Shown here piece by piece: positions 9,711-20,458 of a stretch of DNA of 64,000 nucleotides (its first letter is position 1; each line of letters opens with the position of its first letter). The translations under genes were made by a program, and so were the position numbers. Source of the stretch: Varroa destructor (lineage: Eukaryota; Arthropoda; Arachnida; Mesostigmata; Varroidae); contig NW_019211456.1 of NCBI RefSeq assembly GCF_002443255.2, positions 40,155,891 to 40,219,890 of the forward strand. The letters run 5' to 3'. The notes beneath the pieces are model-generated. The model made no database searches and had not been told where the DNA came from. It worked only from the letters and a program-made list of their open reading frames with translations.

Positions 9711-11265
9711 TTTTAAGGATTAGTTACCACTTCTCCATCTATAAAGGATGTTTGCATTTGTTTTAGTATAAACATCAAAGATCCTTGTGAATGCTGGGTC
9801 AGTTCCATTAACATTCAATATGTCATATGGCTTATGAGATACAACAACTATATATATATATATGCTATATATATAGCATTTTAAGCTAATCGACTAAATA
9901 ATATTCGTAGTAAGTCGTCTTAATATGACTATTATATTGACGAAGTGGGGTTCAGGGTAATCTGCTTTCAATTGCTCATATTCAGATCAGAGCCCGTTAG
10001 CCCCAGTGACAGACTTCTCGTTTGTAGTTTCATCTCACAAGTATTAACTGACATTTCTTAACAGAAAGTCATCAATTTATAATTTTTTACATTGAAATAC
10101 TGTCGCAGACGCCAAAAAGTTGAGTCTTACACTGACAAATTTATTACGAGCTATTTGTTTTTGTTTGAGCGACGAGATACTGTTAGCGCGTCTCGGTAGA
10201 TTCATAGTGGTTGTAAACCATAGCATCCGACAGAATAAGAAGCTGATGTCTGTGTAACGCAGCCCTAATCACCTTCTGTGATTGTCCATCTTTGCATAAG
10301 TTGTTGCAAAGTTAACAACTTATCTAATATTGAAAGTGATGAAAATAGTGGAAAAGTCAGCTTCAATTCGTACAGGTTGATTGAGTAAGCCGCTGCCGCC
10401 GCCAAGGCGCGAGCGGTCGCATCTACCTTCCCATACACAAGCTATCGTGAAGCCTAGTTGGTAGCGTGCCACACTGGTAGCCGCTAGTTTTCCCTTTTCC
10501 TCGTTTCAAGGCAAGCATCTTTATTTTTGTATGATGCTCCTCCAATGTAGGGGACTATCTCAGTGGGCCACAGGAGGTCCGCACAGGGCCTCTCGGAAAG
10601 GTCCGCTTTCTGAGACCGCTTATTCGATCTTCCATATTTAGCCACCAATACAAGACGGCTTGTCGACAGAGAAAGATAGACAGAAATTACAGTCGTGTGC
10701 GCACACCCGGCTGTATTATGGCCGACCTGTTTAGCCTGCGAGCCGAAGCCTATCTCAGTGTCCTATATTTCTGACGGGTGCGAAGCAGGCCATCTTATCT
10801 ACTGAAGAAGTGGCTGTTTCTTGATCTCTATAGAGCTAAGACTTTTCGTTGTGCTTATGGTAGCTTGCTGACTTAGTCGCGAACCAGCCTGGCACAGGGA
10901 CAAGACTGCACAGGGTCACAAGCGGAGATGGCCGAATTCGCGATTGGTAACCCTGGACAAGGGAGAGCTGCATCGCACTGACTCTTTCTGACTGACTGGA
11001 CGCATGACCTGGTCCCTGTTTGTGTCGCTAATGCTGCGTCACAGCGTCCCCGACGTCTACGGAACGAGTCCATTAAGACAAACCCTCCAATGTCCGTTCT
11101 GGGCCTTCCGAGAAGTTTAGCAAAGGGAAACCGAGCCGAGTAGGGCCGAGAGTTCCAGCTTTATCGACGAGTTAAACCATGGATAGAGCTATATAGATCC
11201 GTTAGATGCACTCACGTAGTCTCGTTGTGCTTACCAGCAAAAGCCTTATTGAATATAAAAAATTG
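9711..11265. other. Mostly AT-rich DNA, no gene
   Basis: Contains a TA repeat at 9849-9877 and, at 10.87-11.07 kb, a 66-codon minus frame with no support. A good donor-like GTAAGC at about 10385 has no acceptor partner. Nothing else seen. Confidence 0.45.
9849..9877. repeat. (TA)n with embedded palindrome GCTATATATATAGC
   Basis: TA dinucleotide run interrupted by a 14-bp perfect palindrome. It can form a cruciform. Confidence 0.9.
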
Positions 11266-11290
11266 TATATATATATATATATGTATATAT
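11266..11290. repeat. (TA)n microsatellite
   Basis: Thirteen or so TA units with one G interruption. Confidence 0.95.
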
Positions 11291-11421
11291 AAGTCTTACT
11301 GAATCTATTATCACTAAGGGCCTTGGTGAAACGTATTATACACTCATAATCACCACCCAAGTTATGAATTTAGATAATGTCTTCTGAAGATGCAGGTCAT
11401 AAACCTTATGTAGGCTCCACT

Positions 11422-11448
11422 AATATATATATATATATATATATATAC
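11422..11448. repeat. (TA)n microsatellite
   Basis: Uninterrupted TA run of about 13 units, 130 bases from the previous one. Confidence 0.95.
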
Positions 11449-11608
11449 ATTTAATCAATAAGAAAGTACGGGAGCAAAATAATAAATGGACGTGCACAGG
11501 CAGGGACAAATGACTACTGATGAACAATGCTTTGCATTGGTAACATAATATTACATTTTCCCGGACGGCCATTCGTTTCGCGCATTTAATTCGACTTCGC
11601 TCTCTTCC

Positions 11609-11839
11609 ATGACTCAAATGGGCATTCCAACGTTGACTGAAACATTCCTAGGCCTATTTCATCATTATGTTCTTTTCGTTAGCTTGTTCTACATGCTAGC
11701 CTTCGTCCTCAATACATACCCCCCCCCCCCTTTGGTAGAAATTAAAATTTTGCCTGCTGTTTCTGCTATCATTATGGCATGCATCCACACTGGTGAGGTA
11801 CTTTTGTCGACCACTGCGTCGAAAGAGAGCTCAATGTAG
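11609..11839 (+). CDS. Candidate small membrane protein, 76 codons
   Basis: An ATG at 11609 opens a 76-codon frame with two hydrophobic segments. The first is a long one from about residue 14 (GLFHHYVLFVSLFYMLAFVL). The second is about residues 47-58 (ILPAVSAIIMAC). They are joined by four prolines encoded by a 12-base C run (11719-11730). The tail is short and polar. Codon use is neutral, and the homopolymer inside a reading frame argues for caution, because length changes there would break it. Donor-like GTGAGG near 11793 offers an alternative end. No family recognised. Confidence 0.22.
   Translation: MTQMGIPTLTETFLGLFHHYVLFVSLFYMLAFVLNTYPPPPLVEIKILPAVSAIIMACIHTGEVLLSTTASKESSM
11719..11730. 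repeat. C12 homopolymer
   Basis: Twelve consecutive C bases inside the membrane-type frame. A likely site of assembly error or length variation. Confidence 0.95.
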
Positions 11840-14688
11840 ATACCAAATTCCTGATCACGTTGCGACGCTTGTGATCGTGCACCTCCTTGGGCGCAGAGTG
11901 TGTCTCGCAGTAGATTTGGTATTGCTACAAAGGATTTTGTTTACGTGATTCTGTCAGAACTGGCAACCAGGGGAGCATCGGGTTGAGAAAAGGCTACAGC
12001 CTGTGAAATGTCTGTTGCGCGGACATAGGGGCTCACATATACCGATATACGTTGCACGCTGTGTTGTTCCGTTGCCGTGTTAATGTCGTGCTAACGTTGG
12101 CGTAGCGTGCATCTTTGCATTTCATGTAGCCGAGCAACGCATAACTCATATTTCATACTTCCTATTCTTCGAGCTAGCAGCAGCTCCGCCACCGGTACTT
12201 TCTCATTCCCGTGTGAGACTCTTCTATTCTCAGCCAACGGCGAAAGACAACTTACCCTCGAATTCCCAAGCCCCACACCCCGTTTACGGACTGAGAAGAG
12301 TGCGAAAATTGAGGGATATGTTCCCCCCTTTCTGGCATCACCAAGTCCATAGCCCCCTAGAGTGCCCCCGTGTTCTCAACGCCTCCGGCTGTCCGCCCAG
12401 GCAGCAACTCCACCATCTCCTCCTTTCGCCTGTTTGAATTAACCAAGCAGGTAGTACGAACAAGCAAAAGAGATGTATACAGAACGCTTCCAATCGAGCA
12501 AACTACTGCTGCTGTTTAACTATACAAACTTATGCTCTTGTTGTCGTTGTTGTCGTAGTTATGGCGGCGGTTGTTGTTGTCGCCATTGCTGTTGTTGTTA
12601 AACCGTACAAGTAGTGGTCGTGGCAGCTGGCGAATGGTGGTGTTATATGCAGAAAGCTGATAGGCCTGTGGACGTCGTCCCTGTGACTAGCGAATGGCCC
12701 CCTCGATGCCCGTGAGTTGACGTCAGGTCCAATGTAGAAGCAGCACGGAGATCGAGAAAAACCAAAGAAAAGCCGTTGGCCAGAGTTGGTTGGTCGGTCC
12801 GGGGCAGACACACAGAGGGGGACAGTGGCATTGGCATAAGATGACATTGGGGTGACGTGCTCACTGTTTTTGTCTTGTACCTCCTTCCACTAGCTCCTGC
12901 CCGGCATTTGCCCCTTCGCCTTCTGTTCCATCTCTAACCAATCTACGAGCCAACTAGAAGCCTGAGGTCCCCTAACTGTAGCTTCGACTGCTGTCCCCTC
13001 TACTACAGTGTAGATCCTACAGTCTGTTAGTTTCGTGCACGAGCAAAGCGGAAGGGGGTCGAACGCTGCTATGCTAAGGGAAGCATGTTGTCGTTGGTCT
13101 AATCGAATAATAGAGGACTTCGGCCGACGGATGAACGAGTGGAGGGCGCACCCGGTCGCCCGCTACATCCTTCTAAGCACCGCTGTCCCATTCAGCCCCT
13201 ACTGTGGGGCCCCTTGCTGTTACCGCTGACGGCCCGCTAAGCAGCGGTAGTGGGAGCGTCCAATGAGTTTTGTTTCTGCTCCTGTCTATGACCCTGTCTG
13301 TATATGCGACTAAGCTCTATGCATGCTCCGACGCAGAAACTACATCACGGTAGCGGGTAAGGATGCTTCCGTCCCTGGCCGCGAGCTGGCTGCGGCACAC
13401 TGCCGGTCTGTCTATCCATTCCTCCTTCCTTCCTCGATTCCCTGTAGCCATCCGAAAGCTTTAAGCTGGACCGTTGTTTCTCGTCTGCCCACTACCGCCA
13501 TCGCTGACGACAACGACGATGCCTTTTTTGTGGCTGTTGCCTAGGGGGTTCCCCGGCCCTGGGGACACCACCAAAGGACCACCACTGCCGGCCGCAGCCA
13601 AAGGACCAGCCCCCGCAAACGTCGACTGGTAGTCGAAGTAGTAGACGTACAAAACGAGGTCTGCCTGTCCGACCGTTTCGCACGGGCTGTCCCTAGTGGG
13701 CCAAGCAGATGTTGGCAAACGGGGGGACTAAGAGAATAACATGGGGCGTGGGGAGGGCGGCGAACGCCAGCGAAAGCCTCAGGGTTGTTGCGAGTGTTTC
13801 GCTTAACTGTAAGACCGCGGCTAGTTCGCTGTAGTGCTGCGGACTCTTGTATCTCTCTTTCTTTTTTTACATCTGTGACTGTTCATAGGGGTGTGTGTGT
13901 GTTCGGTTCTCTCAATGCGTGCATGTGCAAGTCACCACGGCCGTAACGATGTAGGCAAGGAATAAGCTAATTCAGAACTTTGCCCTGGTCCCATCTTCGT
14001 CGATTTTGCCGTATGCTCTCTTGTCTTACTGCTCGTCTTACGTTGCATGCGTATTTAGCACACAGTCGCTTATATGTACAAACAGCAACTGATTGACAAT
14101 TTTGGATAAATAAATGCGGCCAAGTGTGAATACCGAGACAACTATGACCCGCATATAAAGCTTTCAGTTTACCCGTATGTTGAAATTTTTTTCTTAAATA
14201 TTAGTATATATAAAAAGTCAAATCTAAACAGTTTGTTTACTCACCCCCTTTGGCGTTTCCGCTTCGATGGACGTACCATACAAAAAGCAAAGCTATGACG
14301 AGTTATTATATCTAGTACAAAATGTATATTTATGTCAATGAAAGTTCTATTAAAAAAACTGAATATGTACAGTCTGGGTCTACCAAAGTCTTTAATGGCA
14401 ATGTCTCTGTTCAGTGCGACGAAATACTTTAATACAGGAATGTAACGTGTGTTTTACATGAAGTTATATTCTTGAAACGTTGTCGCCCCTAAATGATCAC
14501 CACCGAGATAAAAAGCCCCATAGAAGGTTTCACTTTTTCTTTCTTCGATGGGACATCGTTGTACGTGGCCGATTAGCCGCGAAGGCGGAACACGCCGATC
14601 TTAATGACCCAGCTACCAATCTCCTTTGCCACACCCCACTGGCCGATTTTCCCTGATAGCCTCACTGATCGGCTTCCCTAATTTCCTA
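11840..14688. other. No supported gene; low-complexity and CT/GTT-rich DNA
   Basis: 12.1-12.44 kb holds two overlapping plus frames of 74-81 codons without a clear choice. 12.54-12.60 kb is GTT/GTC trinucleotide-rich. 13.2-13.55 kb has a plus frame (13323-13544) with a donor GGGTAAGG and, about 90 nt on, an acceptor at 13446, but the frame is open with or without splicing. 13.57-14.5 kb is AT-rich with a 6-unit GT run near 13893. I see nothing firm. Confidence 0.4.
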
Positions 14689-15009
14689 ATGTACATCAGA
14701 AGTCGCTATGGTCAATTGACTTTCTATCAGATAGAGAAAGATACACACACCTGTCGTTCCTTAGCCGATCAAACGTCACCCAAAATGGCCCAATTAAGTA
14801 GTTCGTACTCGATTGATTTCAATAGCCCTCGGTCTTCACCAATATGTAGCGGCACTCACTACTTCGATATTCTACAATCCACGATTCAACAATGTCTACC
14901 TATAGCTACCAGAACTGCACAGGTAGCCGAATTTAAAAGACAAGATGTTACCAAGCAGGGCACTGCAAAATTTAATACTAACACAAGTATTACTATAATG
15001 GCTTTTTAA
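14689..15009 (+). CDS. Candidate frame, 106 codons from ATG, unknown
   Basis: The frame is open from 14626. The first ATG is at 14689 (MYIRSRYGQLTFYQIEKD). Residues 40-75 are serine/cysteine-rich and the C terminus is polar. A phase-0 acceptor-like TTTCTATCAG ends near 14730 and a fair donor (CACAG|GTAGCC) lies near 14921, so a 64-codon internal exon is an alternative. Third positions are not biased. It opens a run of plus-strand exon-like pieces up to 15.85 kb. Function unknown. Confidence 0.22.
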   Translation: MYIRSRYGQLTFYQIEKDTHTCRSLADQTSPKMAQLSSSYSIDFNSPRSSPICSGTHYFDILQSTIQQCLPIATRTAQVAEFKRQDVTKQGTAKFNTNTSITIMAF

Positions 15010-15246
15010 TAGCCTATTCAGCTTGCGTAGCTGGGTTGTCTCGGACACTGTTCAAGCAGAGCGCTTCGCTGGTTCGTCACTTCTTAATCTGCTTCGATCT
15101 GGGCAGAATATCTCACGGCGCTGCCATTACGTTCTTCCAAACCATGTCAAGGTACTATGCCTACGGTTCGAACTCGAAAGAATAATCAAGGAATAGGACA
15201 GTTTGAGCGGAAGTCGCTTTCGTACTGGCCGCTTCCGTGTCTTTAG

Positions 15247-15430
15247 AAAGCAGAAGATCGTGCCCCACGAACGATCACTGCCGATCTCAATGAACGAAAC
15301 AACGGAGAACAATTCGACTATGTCGGCTGATGATATCCTCTTTGCTACCCAACGACTGTCCGCGCTGCTGCACTGCATACCGACGCTCACTTTAACACCA
15401 CCACAGCTCCATGCCACCGAAGAGGTCTAG
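15247..15430 (+). CDS. Candidate exon with start MNETTENNSTMSADD
   Basis: A fair acceptor (CTTCCGTGTCTTTAG, ending 15246) is followed by an open frame to a stop at 15428-15430. An internal ATG at 15290 starts a 46-residue peptide whose first ten residues carry two N-glycosylation sequons (NET, NNS/NST), as in extracellular N termini of membrane receptors. No membrane segment is present in the frame itself, so the rest would have to lie in another exon. No good donor precedes the stop (GAAGAG|GTCTAG is poor). Function unknown. Confidence 0.22.
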
Positions 15431-15637
15431 CTGGTTAACTAAATACAGGATCCGTGTGTCGAAAAAGTCTGTGTACGTGTCTTTATGAAGGTACGATTCT
15501 AGCTGCGAGACTCACTATGTTAGCGCAGCAAGTCAACCGGGATTGTTTCTTTGTAGAGAGTTCGTTCTTTTTCCTTATTGAGGCCCCCCTACTTCCACGT
15601 CCCGCCACTTTTGGCGGCTCTGGTTATTGTTGTCTAG

Positions 15638-15850
15638 GAAGGTACAGTCGAAGGAAGTTGTGATACACTTCGGATGGAAGGGCAGATCACGATGTTCTCG
15701 CTCTCTCGTCTACGCACTGAGAGCAACATCGCCAATGCTAGGCGATTCATTGGTGTTGTATAGTCTGGCCTATATTTCAACGCGAGCGGTACAGGACGAC
15801 CTCGTGAATGAAACAAGTTGCGAGTTCACTAGTAATTGCGTACTATGTAG
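15638..15850 (+). CDS. Candidate internal exon, 213 nt, phase 2-2
   Basis: A good acceptor (GGTTATTGTTGTCTAG) and a very good donor (ATGTAG|GTAAAG) bound 213 nt that are open in one frame. The frame stops only inside the donor (AG|GTAA), the pattern expected of a genuine exon. The product reads KVQSKEVVIHFGWKGRSR, then a mildly hydrophobic middle (MLGDSLVLYSLAYI) and an end with an NET sequon and three cysteines (SCEF, NCVLC). Both ends have the same phase, so it could be skipped or joined without a frameshift. Codon third positions are neutral. No family recognised. Confidence 0.3.
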
Positions 15851-16840
15851 GTAAAGTCTTATAGAGTCGGGCGGGGGGAATAGGGAGCGAGCGTAGTATT
15901 CGATGCCTGGGACTTAACTGTGCTAACTCGCACAGTAGATGGGTACGAGAGTTATCTACAGTTCAGAGTGAAGTACAGTCGCTTCTTCATCTTCTGTTTT
16001 TAAATACATAAATTGGGTTGTGAGTGCTCATTGATGTATGATGAGTCAAGAAGGTTTCATCAGAGAGCAGATGGCCGAAACTTCTGCAGACGTACAGGAT
16101 GCGATGCACTACCAGAAACGTTTCGGTAATGTACACCAGGTCTACATTAGCTCTGTGTTTACCTAACGGGGTTTCAATGCAGCGGCCAGCACGAAATATC
16201 AAAATTATGTCCTAGTTGAATCTATTAGGATAGATTGAGCGTACAACCAAAAGTTTCAAACAAACTTCCGCTGAAAAGCTACATGAAGTGCGCATACTAC
16301 CATGATGTTAAGAAAAAAAAACAGTACTGAAATCTCAGTGATTACCGAACGAAGCAAAAAGGAAAACATAAATTGGGTGTAATGGGTATTTGATATATGC
16401 GTTGGTAAGCCTCAACTTTCCACCCACATTTTGTTGTACATTATGCTTACTCGGACTGAGTCAAGTAAAAAAGACTGAAGATCGTTGCTTTGCGAGCTGT
16501 ATGACATAATGTTAAAGGTCGGGGTCTGAATGCACTGGGAAACCCCGTACGCAGAAAATGAAGTTGAAACAAAATACTCTTCGATATATTACAATTTTTG
16601 CAATGAACCTGAAACCTTCGACTTTCGATCGTTGATTAGTTAAAGTTGATCACGTAATACTATTCAATGACAAACGCACCCTGTAATAAACGTGACCTTG
16701 CAGATTTAATCTGATTAAGGATCATCACTGTTAACTCTACGTACTTGCGGAAATGGGCTAAAGATATTGCCAAAATAAGCCCACAGGAAAAGTGTTTTTA
16801 CGTTTACTTCTACTGAACGGACGCAGGACATCGGCATTAA
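15851..16840. other. No supported gene
   Basis: AT-rich DNA. A 71-codon minus frame at 15987-16202 has no support. A donor-like GTAAGC at about 16405 lacks an acceptor partner. Confidence 0.45.
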
Positions 16841-16864
16841 CAACATTATTAACGAATAATGTTG
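16841..16864. repeat. Perfect 10-bp hairpin with AACG tetraloop
   Basis: Arms CAACATTATT and AATAATGTTG enclose AACG. An outer CGGC/GCCG pair extends the stem across a 5-base bulge. It sits about 110 bases upstream of the two-exon model at 16975. Too short for a microRNA precursor. Confidence 0.8.
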
Positions 16865-16974
16865 CCGGTCTCAGCCGCTGCTCGCCGCACAGGGATGGAC
16901 ACGCTAACCCGGTTTAACATTAAGCAACTTCAGAATCACTATTGAACCGTTGTTGCAGTAAAATCTTGTAAGAA

Positions 16975-17442
16975 ATGTCAGCTGGCCATCAAACCGCTAA
17001 GCTAATCGCTCAGTTGATTGGGGCGGCTATCGGCACCCGAATGTCGAAGCAGACGACAAAACGCTGGAACGACAAGATAGGTGATACGGTAAAAACACTA
17101 GCAATAAAAAAAATGTCGAAAATTACCAGAAGATCAAATTTTACTGTATAGCAAACAATCTTTATACATGTACTATTGAATGCCGACAACAAAAATCTAG
17201 CCGATACACTCGATGAAGCAATAAAAAACCTAGACTTGTTCTGGTGGGCCAACTTGACATGTTTTTATTTGACTTGTGCATCTGTTTACGTTTGCATAGG
17301 ATCCTGGTACAAATTTTTACGATGTGGCGACATGGCCTCTTCGATAATGCTGCTTCCCATCATCATAATATTGTTAACGGATGTCTTCAAAACGTGCCAA
17401 AAACGACTCTTCTTCTACTTAGACTATGATATAAGAAAATGA
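16975..17442 (+). CDS. Two-exon candidate membrane protein, 63-nt intron (join 16975-17088, 17152-17442)
   Basis: An ATG at 16975, first after an in-frame stop, opens a basic, amphipathic N terminus (MSAGHQTAKLIAQLIGAA). The frame would end at TAG 17149-17151. That TAG is also a good 3' splice site (ATTTTACTGTATAG). A donor ACG|GTAAAA at 17089 gives an AT-rich intron of exactly 63 nt, a normal minimal length in arthropods, and keeps the frame. The second exon runs 96 codons to TGA with an acidic helix, then two membrane segments (TCFYLTCASVYVCIGSW and SIMLLPIIIILLTDVF) and a basic tail. Predicted product: 134 residues, two-pass. An alternative donor eight bases earlier (ATAG|GTGATA) would break the frame. 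No family recognised. The minus frame at 17010-17252 is judged a shadow. Confidence 0.35.
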
Positions 17443-17843
17443 ATACAATCTGACGAGGAGAACAAATGGTGGGAAAAGTTCCCACAAAGAATTAGTTCAC
17501 AACACGGAACCTGTAGGTAGCGTCTATTACCTCTTCTGCACTAACAATGTGGATCATCATAGTGACCAGAATAGATCAAGTACTTTCAATGGCGCCCATT
17601 AGTTTAGCTAAGGCATCGTTACTACAACAATGACTATCTGGGAAGTTTAAGGAGTGTCTATTGGCTGTCGTATTGTTTATGCTGTTTAAAAGTTATTGCG
17701 GCACCGACACCAATGTTAAGCGGCACTGTCATGCTAAAAGGGATATTGTTCAGTCATGATATAGATAGCATGCAAAAAAAGTGCCAAAATCTAATTTATC
17801 CTAACCCCCATGAGTTATTTACATACACACCTAATAAATATCG
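17443..17843. other. No gene seen
   Basis: AT-rich, presumably 3' flank of the two-exon candidate. An AATAAA lies at 17832, 390 bases past its stop. Confidence 0.4.
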
Positions 17844-17968
17844 AAGACGAATTCCCCTCTAAAAAAAAGCAAAAATCAAAAGCGAACCGACATCACTAGC
17901 GCTAATAAATATGCTAGCTATATTAGTAAATTATTTTTTTCTGGACTTATTGGTGGGGAATTCGTCTT
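17844..17968. repeat. 125-bp segment bounded by perfect 14-bp inverted repeats
   Basis: AAGACGAATTCCCC at 17844-17857 is matched exactly by its reverse complement at 17955-17968. The inner 97 bases are AT-rich, with A8 near the left and T8 near the right and a smaller CTAGC/GCTAG pair between. This could be a MITE-sized element or a large hairpin. No clear target-site duplication, since the right side runs straight into a TA repeat. Confidence 0.6.
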
Positions 17969-17991
17969 ATATATATATATATATATATATA
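17969..17991. repeat. (TA)n microsatellite
   Basis: About 12 TA units abutting the right inverted repeat. Confidence 0.95.
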
Positions 17992-18212
17992 CAAAGTGAG
18001 AAAATCGAGCAGACTCATTAAGTAGATGTCAGCCGAAAACTAACTCGTGAGCCATTTCTCGCATTGTCCATGCGAGTAATCGACTTGTTTCTTTTCCACC
18101 TTATGGAACTCAGTAAAATCTTCTCATCAAAGCTGTGCTTGCCGAGGTCCTTCCCCGCTGCTAGTACCGTTGCAGAGCTGGCCTCCAGCACAAGCTTCTT
18201 TTTCTCCTTCAG

Positions 18213-18347
18213 ATTCTGGACCGACCTCATGGGCCTATCAGGCTATTCGCTATCCGGTCTGTTCAATTCATAGAACTCTGTACAATTCTTCGTACATGTT
18301 GCTATTCTGTGTTGTTGAAGATGTGAACGACGCCAGTCAGCTCACCG
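18213..18347 (+). CDS. Candidate internal exon, 135 nt, phase 1-1
   Basis: An excellent acceptor (AAGCTTCTTTTTCTCCTTCAG) and a good donor (ACCG|GTATGT) frame 135 nt open in phase 1-1. The product contains SGPTSWAYQAIRYPVCSI, then an NSS sequon and a hydrophobic strand ending in CVVEDVNDASQ. The DVND tetrapeptide recalls the calcium-binding motif at cadherin repeat ends, but the expected following N-x-P and preceding pattern are not met, so I do not assign the family. The minus strand is also partly open here (18018-18230) and a minus donor abuts the plus donor at ACCGGT. Codon bias neutral. Confidence 0.25.
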
Positions 18348-20368
18348 GTATGTGAAGAGGCGTAACCTTGGGAGATAGTGAGGCTCGATGGCTATAAACT
18401 AGGTCGGGAGAGCAAAGGTGGAGACCAGCCACCGTTATGTGTGTCCACAGAAAGCCAACTTCGATAGCCCTGTTCTTGAAATCTAAACGATATGCGCAAA
18501 CATCCTGTATTCTGCTACTCTTCCACATACACATAGAAGTGCCCACGTAGACCCAATAACACAAGTGACCCAGTGTCAGTCACAGCAGAGTTGGGTTCTA
18601 TATGCCATACGCCAGGGTACCGTTAGTCGGCGAAACAGGTCATCACAAAACTTGCTTCCTTTAATGGCTGCCCAGTGGCCTGCATGGATTATTCGACCGG
18701 GGAATCGGTATTTGCGCGGCTAAAATGTCGTTGTATATTAGCTACCATGAACAACCTGTACACGGGCTGTTACATTACTCTAATCCTTTTGACAGATAGG
18801 TTTCAAAAACCACATGCTAAAGATAGACGTTTAAAGTCCGCCATAACAATGCTAGCAAAAGTCAAACCCTTAGTGGGTAGACTGAATAAATCAATAATGA
18901 TATATTATTTTTGTAGCACAAATAGATAATTTAATTAAGCTAATTGTAACGGGAGTTAACTGAAACAGAAAGGTCTACGATGTATGACATGTTAGTGTGA
19001 AAACTACGTCTTGAAACTGATACGGCCATTATATAAGTGAGTAACCAAAATACAGTTATTTCATTATTTCAGCCTTTACGGTTACCAGGTTGATTGACGA
19101 CGACCAAAAACGAAAATCGCTGTCCGCAGGCCTTGAACATTTGAACTAAGGGCGACCAATGCCGCGTGTTTCATATGAGGGGATTGCCATTTCCTATTTC
19201 AGCTTCGCACTGAGCAAAGGCCCGGCCAACATAAAGGGTTAAGAACCCTTGGTAAAGTTTACACCCCATTTGTGCTCGGCGTTAACAAGTTCGAGGAAAC
19301 GCTGAGGGCTTTCGGAAAGTCGCGTCACTGCTACGACTCGAACGCGACTTTGGACCCGAGGGCACAGTGAAGTTTCTAAAGTCAGCCAGTTTTAGAATCG
19401 TCAGTGTTCTTTCTCAACGTGCTGCGGCCGTCCAAGTAAGGCCTCGTAGGACGATAATCAGGAACGCTAGTACTGGCTTGATGTGATGAGAATATCAAAT
19501 GCACATAAATAACGCACGTGAAAAATTAAAAAAGCGAAGACGATCGATCGAAAGGCTAGCAACAGCATGTGACAGGGCAGAGCAGCGCCGTCAAGACAGA
19601 GTGAATGTGATGCACGCGCGCGCACCCCCCTAACAGGCAGAGTCTTATTGCTATTCGTGTTGTTGCTGCTGCTGGTCGTGATGATGATATTCTGTTCAAT
19701 GGTATGCGAAGGAACGCTGGCGAGGTCGCCAGATGGACGCGCCACATCACCGGTGGAGCTGGCTGTCGTGGAACATGATTGGACTAGAAGGCTGCCGTAT
19801 TGAGAATTAGTTCGAAGCGATATGTGTTTCGGGAGAGGCTGTTTTGTAGATGCCAAACTGGTGGACTAAATAGAATGGCTGCTACGCTCGAGATCTGGCC
19901 ACTACCAACAAATGGCGACAACGAAAGCCAATGGGTTTCATCAGGCCCGGCAAGCTAGGATAGTAGCACGACATTTCGTGCTATAATAGTAGACTAGAAG
20001 AGCCGAAAATGATGAGGAGGTTAGGGGTTAGCCGAGAAAGGAAGAAGGACGAGGGCCCCCCATTGTGGGTGATGGCCTTGCAAAGGGCTACCACAGATCG
20101 ACCCTCCGGGTAGGAAGCATGCGTGCGCTTGTAGCTGGGTGTGTATGTCTGTGTGTCTGTATTTCTGCACTGAGCGCAGTAGTAGTTGCAAAATCCGTTG
20201 CGTTGAAACTCCAGGATATGTGCTGCTACTGCACACCGTAAAACCCGCGCGGATCCTCTGTTAAGTCTGGCTTTAGCGTCATTTTCTATGAGAATGGGGT
20301 AACCCAAAAGGCCAATCGAGACTGACGAAATAGCAACTACCTGCACTATCCTATCTTTGCTTCTTCAG
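18348..20368. other. No supported gene
   Basis: A 75-codon minus frame (18337-18564) runs into a donor-like CCG|GTGAGC but has no acceptor. 18.6-19.0 kb has an 84-codon plus frame, unsupported. 19.46-19.86 and 19.98-20.35 kb have minus frames of 121-129 codons in GC-richer DNA with alternating short repeats. I regard these as chance frames. Confidence 0.4.
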
Positions 20369-20458
20369 CAGCGTTGATGCTCTTTGTCCTCGACAAAGTG
20401 GGGAGGAAATGGGGGACGTCTCGAGAATAGTTTCGAACGATTCGATCATACGAAAAGA
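20369..20458 (+). CDS. Candidate internal exon, 90 nt, phase 2-2
   Basis: A strong acceptor (CTATCTTTGCTTCTTCAG) and donor (AAAAGA|GTAAGC) bound 90 nt. The open frame reads SVDALCPRQSGEEMGDVSRI and seven further residues before the donor, then stops one codon into the putative intron. Both ends match the phase of the candidate exons at 15638 and 30527, so the three could be joined in frame. The minus strand is also open (20351-20605). No family recognised. Confidence 0.25.

Noticed and set aside
13319..13544. Two-exon model with 91-nt intron (donor GGGTAAGG, acceptor at 13446)
   Set aside because: The frame is open whether or not the intron is removed and the product is only about 42 residues. 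The splice sites alone are not enough.
15168..15182. B-box-like GGTTCGAACTC, and similar words near 20607 and 40530, as tRNA genes
   Set aside because: None has a matching acceptor stem, D arm or anticodon arm.
18303..18340. Cadherin repeat end (DVND)
   Set aside because: The full signature needs hydrophobic-x-hydrophobic before and N-x-P after. Only the DVND core is present.
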